Below, piece by piece: positions 52,259 to 62,628 of a stretch of 64,000 nt of DNA (its first letter is position 1; each line of letters begins with the position of its first letter). Under the pieces are notes generated by a model. It searched no databases, was not told the origin of the DNA, and saw only the letters and a program-made list of their open reading frames with translations. The position numbers were made by a program, and so were the translations under genes. Where the stretch lies: positions 1 to 64,000 of the forward strand of contig JAISCC010000105.1 in NCBI GenBank assembly GCA_031265845.1. Reading direction: 5' to 3'. Source of the stretch: Treponema sp. (GTDB lineage: Bacteria; Spirochaetota; Spirochaetia; Treponematales; Breznakiellaceae).

Positions 52259-54505
52259 ATGAAAAAAGCCCTTTATCTTTCGGTGGCGACGGCTTTGCTG
52301 TTCGCCGTGATTCTTGCCGGCTGCCAGGATGGACTTCAGGAAACCTTGAACGAGCAGATACGAACGTATCCCGCTCTTCCCGCGCCGAAAAACCTGAAGA
52401 CGACTGTCAGCCCCGGCGCCATTGTGATTGGCTGGGACGCGGTGAAAGACGCCGCTAGCTATGAGGTGTACCGCAGGGACACCGTAACGCAACAGTCGAG
52501 ACAGATTGCAAGCCTTACCGTAGCCCAGACCTCCTATATAGACAAAGTGGGTTACGACAACTACCTTGCTGACGGACGCAAGTACACCTACACGGTGGTT
52601 GCCCTTGGCAAAACGGTTGGCAGCAATAACGTGATACTGAACGGAGAGGCGACCGTTGACGCGACCGCGCAGATTCCCCCCCGGGGTAGCGACGAGGTTA
52701 TTACAGCCGAAGCTATAAAAGAGCTTGCCAGCAGGGTTATAGTAAATACCAATGGGCAAGACACATTAGAAGTGACATGGATCGGCGACCCTCTTCTGAT
52801 ATACTCCGCTCTTTACACCTACGGCAATGGAACAGTCCCGTTAAGGTATAATCTCTGGAATGATGGGAACGGTGGTGGCAATATTCTAGGAAGCGTCTAC
52901 AAACGGCATGCAATCCCCCTCGTTGGCGGCGCGACTACCGTAGAAATAACCGCGAAGTGGGAGGATAATGATAGAGAGTATTATAAGAACGTGGTGGAGA
53001 CAGAGACGTTTGAGGCGGCCGCCACGCTGCTTGCGAACGTTAAGAATTTCGATGTAACTGCCAAGGAGACCGGAATCTATACTATCACATGGGAAGCCGT
53101 AGAGGGAGCTGGATCTGGACTTGCGGGCTATGACATTTGGAAAGCCGAATTGATCGGCAACATATTAGACGATGGTAGCTATACTGACGGTGACGTGGGT
53201 TATGAAGCGGACTGGCCGTCGGCAACGCTTGGCGAATGGGAGCCGGTCATCGGGACTCTCTCCAGGGACGGGAACAAATACACGCTTATTGAGACCCGCG
53301 AAGACGTAGACACATCCAAAAAGTACTTCTACGGCATTGTCGCCAAGAACAGCGACAGTGGCGTGAAATCAGGACTGTCCACCAAGATAGTGAATGCCAT
53401 TGTCGTCCCGGCAATCGCCACAACGTTTGTGAACGGCGACATTGTTGAGATCAAAGGCGCGAACGGGAAGCCGCAGCTTATAATTTCGGTGGATGTTGTG
53501 GCAGGCGAGACCGTCACCAAACTGGAAAGGGCGGAAGCCGTGTTTGCGAGTGCTGCTGCAGCTGAGCCGCAGTCTGTCGGCGGCTACGCCGAGCTACCGG
53601 TGGCGACCCGCACCAATATTGGCGCATACTCCACATGGATTGACACGCAGACTGCTATACGCGCCTCATACGCCTACAGACTGACCATAACTAAAGACGG
53701 CGGCTATACAAAAGAGATCGTCGCGTACAAGAAGGACGGATCGTATACGCCCTTCATTGATAAGGTTACCGTATCTGTGGCGCCCGCTTTGGCAAAGGTG
53801 TACAGCCTCAAGATTTCGCTTGACAGTACTCTCGCCTATACAGGCGACTTGACGATGGTGAACGTCTATCAGGCGGAAGTGAATTCGACGGGAGCAACGA
53901 TTCTGGAGAGCGCATGGACACCGGTTACTATTCCAGCGGCGCAAAGTACTTATGAGAAGCTCTCTACCGTCGGCTTTATACAGTCCGGACTGACGGCTGG
54001 CAAGTACTATGCATATCGCGTGGTACTGACTTCAAAGGATGGTGAAAATCCCGAGAAAACGGTTTCCAACCCCGCCTCAAGCGACGGAATACAGCCTTCA
54101 GTGGCTTCTCCCAGTAGTACCGGATGGGCGAAGGCTGTGGGGACTGTCCGGTCCGGGATCGCACTGTCCGGATCCGCTGACGACGACCCTCCTGAGCTCA
54201 CGAAACTTGAAAAAGCGAAGGTGTTTGTGGTGGATGATACCTATAAGAAAGTAACTGGTGCGGCGTATGAGACAATTATTGACAAAGCCGGAAGCGTCGA
54301 CATGGCCAATCCCGACATTGCGGCATATTCTTACTTTATCCTTTTCTCAAACACTGACTTGTCAGCCCTGAAGGACACCGGCGCCAATCCGAAGCTGAAG
54401 ACTTATTATTTGGTGGCAGAGAACAATACCGGTGTATACGCCGACTCCGACTTCTCGACATTCACTGTAGACACAGATGGGAAGGTGGAATGGTTGGCGC
54501 CATAA
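52259..54505 (+). CDS. Large lipoprotein with fibronectin-III-like repeats
   Basis: A 748-aa lipoprotein with the lipobox VILAGC. Residues ~35-110 form a fibronectin type III-like domain (PAPKNLKTTVSPGAIVIGWD, then SYEVYRRD and KYTYTVVAL). Similar beta-sandwich units follow near 240-370 (IYTITWEAVEG, KYFYGIVAKNSDSG) and 590-640. The rest is Ser/Thr/Ala-rich and without catalytic motifs. Such proteins are typical outer-surface lipoproteins of gut treponemes and probably bind polysaccharide or host or protist surfaces. GGAGAGGAA precedes the ATG. The upstream poly-C leader may switch its translation. Confidence 0.82.
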   Translation: MKKALYLSVATALLFAVILAGCQDGLQETLNEQIRTYPALPAPKNLKTTVSPGAIVIGWDAVKDAASYEVYRRDTVTQQSRQIASLTVAQTSYIDKVGYDNYLADGRKYTYTVVALGKTVGSNNVILNGEATVDATAQIPPRGSDEVITAEAIKELASRVIVNTNGQDTLEVTWIGDPLLIYSALYTYGNGTVPLRYNLWNDGNGGGNILGSVYKRHAIPLVGGATTVEITAKWEDNDREYYKNVVETETFEAAATLLANVKNFDVTAKETGIYTITWEAVEGAGSGLAGYDIWKAELIGNILDDGSYTDGDVGYEADWPSATLGEWEPVIGTLSRDGNKYTLIETREDVDTSKKYFYGIVAKNSDSGVKSGLSTKIVNAIVVPAIATTFVNGDIVEIKGANGKPQLIISVDVVAGETVTKLERAEAVFASAAAAEPQSVGGYAELPVATRTNIGAYSTWIDTQTAIRASYAYRLTITKDGGYTKEIVAYKKDGSYTPFIDKVTVSVAPALAKVYSLKISLDSTLAYTGDLTMVNVYQAEVNSTGATILESAWTPVTIPAAQSTYEKLSTVGFIQSGLTAGKYYAYRVVLTSKDGENPEKTVSNPASSDGIQPSVASPSSTGWAKAVGTVRSGIALSGSADDDPPELTKLEKAKVFVVDDTYKKVTGAAYETIIDKAGSVDMANPDIAAYSYFILFSNTDLSALKDTGANPKLKTYYLVAENNTGVYADSDFSTFTVDTDGKVEWLAP

Positions 54506-54612
54506 CGGCGCACGGCGGGAGACGCGCATGAACGCTTGCGAAGCCTCCTATAGTAAAAGAACATAAAACCATGTAAAAATCAAGAGCGGCTTTGCAAACT
54601 GGCAAGCCCGCT

Positions 54613-54648
54613 TGGCGGATCGTCCACAAGGCGATCCGCTTTTTTTTT
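54613..54648 (+). terminator. Rho-independent terminator after the FN3 lipoprotein
   Basis: GCGGATCG/CGATCCGC 8-bp stem, 9-nt loop, then nine T residues: a textbook terminator. It separates the lipoprotein unit from the polysaccharide locus. Confidence 0.9.
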
Positions 54649-54687
54649 AGCCGGACGTATGCGCGCAACTGGCGGACATTTCAGGCC

Positions 54688-54840
54688 GGGACGCGGTTCG
54701 GCGCTAGCCGTGATATGGTGTCAGACACGATTCGGCGCCAGGCTGGGACGCGGGTCGATGTCAGCCGCAAGATGGCGTCAGACACGGTTCGATGCTGGGG
54801 CGCAGTTCGGTGTCAGAGGCATATAGTGTCAGACACGATG
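54688..54840. repeat. Imperfect 51-57 bp tandem repeat with GTGTCAGACAC palindromes
   Basis: About three copies starting GGGACGCGG (54688), GGGACGCGGG (54745) and GGGGCGCAG (54797). Each holds GTGTCAGACAC or GCGTCAGACAC (54718, 54775, 54826), an 11-bp odd palindrome. In one frame the repeat encodes ~19-residue units (ASRDMVSDTIRRQ and similar) of a 96-aa track ORF, but that ORF starts inside the terminator, so I do not call it a gene. The rest of 54506-55097 shows no further feature. Confidence 0.55.
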
Positions 54841-55097
54841 CTGTGCGGGGCGAGTTTTGCAGCCGGGCCTACAGCGGCATGACACAGTGGAAGACAATCC
54901 TCTTTTATTCATATAAACACCCTCCGACAATGAATTTCCGCGCTATGATTGTCCGCCCTTTATGTAGCCGGCGAGTGATATGTCCGAACATCGAGCGATC
55001 TTCGATCCCGACCGGGCTTCCGGTCTAATCCTCTCATAGGGCGAAGAGGAGATACTAATGATAATGGGGATTCTGTCGACTTGAGGGAGGGTGGAGG

Positions 55098-58311
<3,214 letters not shown>

Positions 58312-58322
<11 letters not shown>

Positions 58323-58956
58323 TATCTTAATTGTTGGATCGGGAGGACACGCTCGAAGCGTGAGTGATATTATATTGCAAGAAAAATTATTTGCGATTGC
58401 AGGATGTATTGATAATTTGTATGAGAAATGTACCAACATCAAGTTTATGGAAGATATATCTATAATCGGAAATGATGGAATGCTGTCAGGTTTTTATAAG
58501 CGGGGATTAAAAAATGTTTTTATTGCCATAGGAGAAAATAAGCTACGAACGAAGCTTTATAATATTGTTTCAGAAATAGGGTTTACAATTGTAAATATAA
58601 TAAGCAACACTTCATCTGTTTCACAAAGGGCGCATATCGGCAATGGTGTTTGTATAATGCGTGGAGCTGTTGTTAATATAAATACTGTAATTGGGAATAA
58701 TTGTATTATAAATACTAATTGCAGTTTGGATCATGATTGTTACGTAGGGAACAATTGCCATATAGCGCCGGGTGTAACAATGTCAGGAGGCGTGCATATT
58801 GGTGACGGTGTTCAGTTGGGAACCGGAACAAGTGTTATTGATGGAGTTAAAATAGGTGAAAATTCTTTTATTGGCGCAGGATCTGTGATAATAAATGATA
58901 TTCCTTCTGGAGTAATGGCTTATGGCGTTCCTGCACGTATTATTAGAACAATATGA
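58312..58956 (+). CDS. NeuD/PglD-like sugar O/N-acyltransferase
   Basis: A 214-aa acyltransferase of the left-handed beta-helix family. N-terminal sugar-binding Rossmann-like part ILIVGSGGHARSVSDII, then hexapeptide repeats (VVNINTVIGNNCIINTNCSL, VGNNCHIAPGVTMSGGVHIG) and a C-terminal loop GVPARII. Such enzymes acetylate amino sugars such as 4-amino-6-deoxy hexoses. Next to the perosamine synthase it most likely N-acylates GDP-perosamine or its glycosidic form. The start at 58312 overlaps the upstream stop by 11 bp; the track's start ten codons earlier is unlikely. Confidence 0.88.
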
Positions 58957-59163
58957 AGCGAATGACGTTAGACAATTTTTCAGTATAGAAGAAAATATCG
59001 CTTTATCTATAGTTTCTTAAAATACGATATTTTGGAGACACATGCTTTAGATGTAAAGAGAAAAATTGGCGCTAGACTTGTTTTACAAATCTAGTTTTTA
59101 TTATAACAAAATGCTGTGAGAATATTTATTGCTCGGTAGTTTATACTAAAAGAGGAAATTGAT

Positions 59164-60270
59164 ATGTCTAAATTTTACCCGGTGGCGGTACCGGCTTTTT
59201 TGGGGAATGAAAAAAAATATGTAAATAATTGTATTGATTCCTCATGGATTTCATCAAATGGTGAATATATTAATTTATTTGAGAGTGCGTTTGCTGAATT
59301 TAATGACATCAAATATGCTCTAACTTGTTGTAATGGAACGGTTGCATTGCATCTTGCTTTAATGGCTATGGGAGTACAGACGGGAGATGAGGTGATTGTT
59401 CCTTCGTTTACGTATATAGCTACAGCAAATGCGGTGAGATACTGCGGAGCCAAGCCTGTTTTTGCTGATTGTTTATCCGACACATGGAATTTGGATCCCG
59501 CTGATTTTGAGCGAAAAATCACGCCGCGCACAAAATGCGTAATTCCGGTGCATTTATACGGTAATCCATGCGATATGAGATCTATAGCGGACATTGCAAG
59601 AAAACATAACATCCTAATACTTGAAGATGCCGCTGAAAGTCATGGAGCGGCTTATGACGGTAAGAAAGTAGGAACTTTGAGTGATATAGGAGTATTCAGT
59701 TTTTTTGGTAATAAAATAATAACTACAGGAGAAGGAGGAATGATAGTCACTGATAATGATAATTATGCTGATCTAATGAAACGTTTAAAAGGACAAGGAA
59801 TGGATCCGAACCGTAGATATTGGTTTAATATGATAGGTTATAATTATCGCATGACGAATATAGAAGCCGCTATAGGATTGGCTCAACTTGAAAATATAGA
59901 TGAACATATACAAAAAAGAAGAAATGTTGCGGAGATTTATATTCATGAACTTGAACAATATCAGGATTATATAACGTTTCAGAAAACAACTAGAAATGCG
60001 GAAAACGTTTGGTGGATGTTTTCTCTATTGCTTAATAAACCATTTAAGCTCTCAAGGGATGAGCTTATGTTGAGATTACACGAAGATAATATTGAAACAA
60101 GACCGTTGTTTTATCCTATGCATGTTATGCCGCCCTACGAAGATAAAACCGCTCAATGTCCTGTAAGTGAAGATATAGCGTCACGCGGCGTCAATTTGCC
60201 TACGCATGGCATGCTCTCGAAAGACGATATAAAATATATCTGTAGGAAATTGATAAAATATATCAAATAA
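59164..60270 (+). CDS. GDP-perosamine synthase-like aminotransferase
   Basis: A 368-aa PLP-dependent sugar aminotransferase (DegT/DnrJ/EryC1/StrS). It follows Vibrio cholerae RfbE/Per closely in pattern: VPAFLGNEKKYVNNCIDSSW, CCNGTVALHLALMAMG, GDEVIVPSFTYIATANAV, the PLP-lysine block FSFFGNKIITTGEGGMIV, YNYRMTNIEAAIG, and RPLFYPMHVMPPYE. It would transfer an amino group from glutamate to GDP-4-keto-6-deoxymannose made by gmd. Its position after gmd and before wzm/wzt parallels the V. cholerae O1 locus. The 207-bp spacer before it holds no gene. GAGG lies upstream of the ATG. Confidence 0.88.
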   Translation: MSKFYPVAVPAFLGNEKKYVNNCIDSSWISSNGEYINLFESAFAEFNDIKYALTCCNGTVALHLALMAMGVQTGDEVIVPSFTYIATANAVRYCGAKPVFADCLSDTWNLDPADFERKITPRTKCVIPVHLYGNPCDMRSIADIARKHNILILEDAAESHGAAYDGKKVGTLSDIGVFSFFGNKIITTGEGGMIVTDNDNYADLMKRLKGQGMDPNRRYWFNMIGYNYRMTNIEAAIGLAQLENIDEHIQKRRNVAEIYIHELEQYQDYITFQKTTRNAENVWWMFSLLLNKPFKLSRDELMLRLHEDNIETRPLFYPMHVMPPYEDKTAQCPVSEDIASRGVNLPTHGMLSKDDIKYICRKLIKYIK

Positions 60271-60271
60271 T

Positions 60272-60357
60272 GAGCTTTTTTCAAAACTCGATTGGTTTTG
60301 AAAAAGGCTTTGGAAAGAGTATTCAGAATATCATTTTTCCACTTGAATATAAGGCGG
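60272..60357. repeat. Dispersed repeat with TTCAAAAC/GTTTTGAA palindrome
   Basis: TTTTTCAAAAC (60277-60287), loop TCGATTG, GTTTTGAAAAA (60295-60305), followed by a tail that aligns with the 38431-38515 copy. It lies immediately after the perosamine-synthase stop and may end or modulate transcription there. Confidence 0.55.
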
Positions 60358-60426
60358 ATTTTTCAGAATTTGACATTCTGAAATTTGATTTTGAATAATT
60401 CTAAAAATAAAACTGAGTAAGATAAG

Positions 60427-61224
60427 ATGTTGGTAGATATTAAAGAGTATTTCAGGTATGTATACGAAATAAGATATTTTTGGGCGTATTTAGCGCGTTG
60501 CGATTTGCTTGCTCGCAACCGTAGATCAAAGTTGGGCATGCTATGGATCATAATGAGCCCGCTGATGCTGACCGTAATAATGGCTGTAGTATTGGGAACC
60601 GCTTTTCGCATACCAATTATTGAATACGCTCCGTATATTTTCATTGGTATGGTGATTTGGGAGTTAATTGTCAGCTCAGTAGTTTCAGGAGGCGGCTCTT
60701 TCGTGAGCGCAACGCCTTATATGAAGCAATTTAATCATAGAGTTACTATTTATACATTAAAAACAGCTTTGGTAAATACAATAAATTTTCTTATTGGCTG
60801 TATCGGGGTGTTTTTATGGATTGCCGTTACGATGCCGGCAAACTTATTTATAGGCTTTTTGACATTACCCATGACAACTTTTTTATTTTTTATCATGTCT
60901 TGGGCGTTGACGACGATAGCATCGTTTGTCAATGTTAAATATCGAGACTATCAACAAATGATGTCTTTGTTTATGCAGGCTTTATGGTATATTTCTCCTG
61001 TATTCTTTCAAGAATCGCTGTTTCAATCTAATAAATTGTTATTGTTATTGTTTCGTTTAAATCCTATTACTCATATTTTGTATCTTCTGCGAAAACCCTT
61101 GTTGAATGGAAGATTGCCATCAGTTGTTGATTATTTATTTTCCATCGGTTTTATATTGTTCTTTGGAATGCTGGCTATAATTATCAACAAGAAATATGAA
61201 AAGAAAGTCATATTCTATTTATAA
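60427..61224 (+). CDS. Polysaccharide ABC transporter permease (Wzm type)
   Basis: A 265-aa ABC-2 membrane protein with about six membrane spans that exports lipid-linked polysaccharide across the cytoplasmic membrane. The N-terminal amphipathic RYFWAYLARCDLLARNRRSK and GMLWIIMSPLMLTVIMAVVL, then NVKYRDYQQMMSLFMQALWY and LNPITHILYLLRKPLLNG, are typical of Wzm and TagG. It pairs with the ATPase 12 bp downstream. The presence of an ABC export route predicts an undecaprenyl-linked homopolymer or simple repeat. Confidence 0.92.
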   Translation: MLVDIKEYFRYVYEIRYFWAYLARCDLLARNRRSKLGMLWIIMSPLMLTVIMAVVLGTAFRIPIIEYAPYIFIGMVIWELIVSSVVSGGGSFVSATPYMKQFNHRVTIYTLKTALVNTINFLIGCIGVFLWIAVTMPANLFIGFLTLPMTTFLFFIMSWALTTIASFVNVKYRDYQQMMSLFMQALWYISPVFFQESLFQSNKLLLLLFRLNPITHILYLLRKPLLNGRLPSVVDYLFSIGFILFFGMLAIIINKKYEKKVIFYL

Positions 61225-61236
61225 GGAACGTCTGTT

Positions 61237-62001
61237 TTGAGAAACGAGAAGCATTTTTTTATAAGAATGCGCAATGTTGATCTAAAGTACCCTTCTACGG
61301 TTTATAATAATACTACTCTTAAACAAGAAATATTTGGGCTTATATCTAGAAAAAATAAGATTAGACGGCTTGATGATGTAGTGGCATTGCATGATTTTAG
61401 CATTGAAATAAATGAAGGCGATAGAGTCGGTGTTATTGGATATAATGGAGCGGGAAAAAGCACTTTGCTTAAAGCGATGGCCGGACTTTATCCGATTTCC
61501 AGCGGCAATATTGAAACGTCAGGAGATATACGTTCTTTACTTGAATTGACATTAGGCTTTGATATGTTTTCTACAGGCAGGGAGAATATAATGTATCGGG
61601 GGTTAATGCTTGGTTTCACGCCACAGCAAATATATGAAAGGGAAGATGAAATAATAGACTTCGCTGGATTAGGAGAGTTTATTGATTATCCGATAACATC
61701 ATATTCATCGGGTATGATGGTAAGACTGGCATTTGCTATATCGACATCAATTGAAGGAGAGATTTTATTGGTTGACGAGGTATTAAGCGCGGGAGACGCT
61801 GTATTTCAAACTAAAGCGAGAGAACGTATGATGAATACTATTGACAAGGCGAAACTTCTTGTTTTAGTGTTGCATGATATGCATGCAATTCAAGAGATAT
61901 GCAACAGAGTCATTTTATTGAATCACGGAAAGATAATTGCTGACGGCGAACCTCAAGAAGTGATTAAATTTTATTTGGAACATGCGGATAATAGTCTGTA
62001 G
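61237..62001 (+). CDS. Polysaccharide ABC transporter ATPase (Wzt type, no cargo domain)
   Basis: A 254-aa ATPase with Walker A GYNGAGKST, the signature YSSGMMVRLAFAI, Walker B EILLVDEVLSAGD and the switch histidine VLHDMHAI. The start is a TTG preceded by AAGGA; the ATG at codon 11 is an alternative. It ends at the nucleotide-binding domain, without the ~150-residue C-terminal cargo domain of the long Wzt proteins that recognise a capped chain end. The next gene may supply that domain as a separate protein. Confidence 0.92.
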   Translation: MRNEKHFFIRMRNVDLKYPSTVYNNTTLKQEIFGLISRKNKIRRLDDVVALHDFSIEINEGDRVGVIGYNGAGKSTLLKAMAGLYPISSGNIETSGDIRSLLELTLGFDMFSTGRENIMYRGLMLGFTPQQIYEREDEIIDFAGLGEFIDYPITSYSSGMMVRLAFAISTSIEGEILLVDEVLSAGDAVFQTKARERMMNTIDKAKLLVLVLHDMHAIQEICNRVILLNHGKIIADGEPQEVIKFYLEHADNSL

Positions 62002-62015
62002 ATTAGAGGGATGTT

Positions 62016-62597
62016 ATGAAAATAGAACCAAAATTTAAGATTTTATCGCTTATTATATTTATGTTTTTTTTATTCAACATGAATAAAATATCAGCTGAAG
62101 ATGTTATGAATGCTGTTGAAATTCAAGTTATTAATAAAGACAAGATTAATTCTCAAAAATTTAATGTCATAGTAAAGGTTCATTTTTATGATGTATCGCT
62201 TTATAATGAAGAAGTTTATTTGTCATACCATATTTATGATCTATCGGGAAATGTTGTTAAATTTGAAAATGAGAGATATCATATGACGCTTGATGATAAT
62301 AATGATTTCATACAAAATATAGTTGTTGATAATATAGATGATTCATGTATAGTAAAATTTGATATTGTTGATCAAAAGAATATATTTTGGTTCTTGGGCA
62401 ATGAGAATATTGAGAAAGAATTTGCGGAGATTAAACAAGAAAGAAATATGTTAACGACGGCGCTGAATAATATATTATATTCTATAAAAGAAGATATATT
62501 CTTGTTTCTTGTAAATTTGCTGTTTTTCATAATGACGATAATTATACTTCTTTCTATTAAGAAAGAGTTGTCGGCATTTAAAAGAAATGGCAAATAG
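62016..62597 (+). CDS. Membrane-anchored beta-sandwich protein, possibly a free Wzt cargo domain
   Basis: A 193-aa protein with an N-terminal hydrophobic segment (LSLIIFMFFLFNM), a middle beta-rich domain (residues ~30-125) and a C-terminal hydrophobic helix (FLFLVNLLFFIMTIIILLSI) with a short basic tail. The middle domain reads VYLSYHIYDLSGNVVKFENER, then VKFDIVDQKNIFWF, which matches the typical run of Wzt C-terminal or related carbohydrate-binding domains (LSYHW..G..V..E..R, ..DLVQEGV.WF). Its position directly after a Wzt ATPase that lacks this domain supports the idea. An N-terminal signal peptide with one C-terminal anchor is the alternative topology. It is strongly AT-rich. Confidence 0.6.
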   Translation: MKIEPKFKILSLIIFMFFLFNMNKISAEDVMNAVEIQVINKDKINSQKFNVIVKVHFYDVSLYNEEVYLSYHIYDLSGNVVKFENERYHMTLDDNNDFIQNIVVDNIDDSCIVKFDIVDQKNIFWFLGNENIEKEFAEIKQERNMLTTALNNILYSIKEDIFLFLVNLLFFIMTIIILLSIKKELSAFKRNGK

Positions 62598-62628
62598 ATT
62601 GGCATGATGAGAGGCTGGAGGCGTAATC

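Noticed and set aside
54592-54882. 96-aa ORF with repeats after the FN3 lipoprotein.
   Set aside because: It starts inside a strong terminator stem and has no Shine-Dalgarno site; kept only as a DNA repeat.
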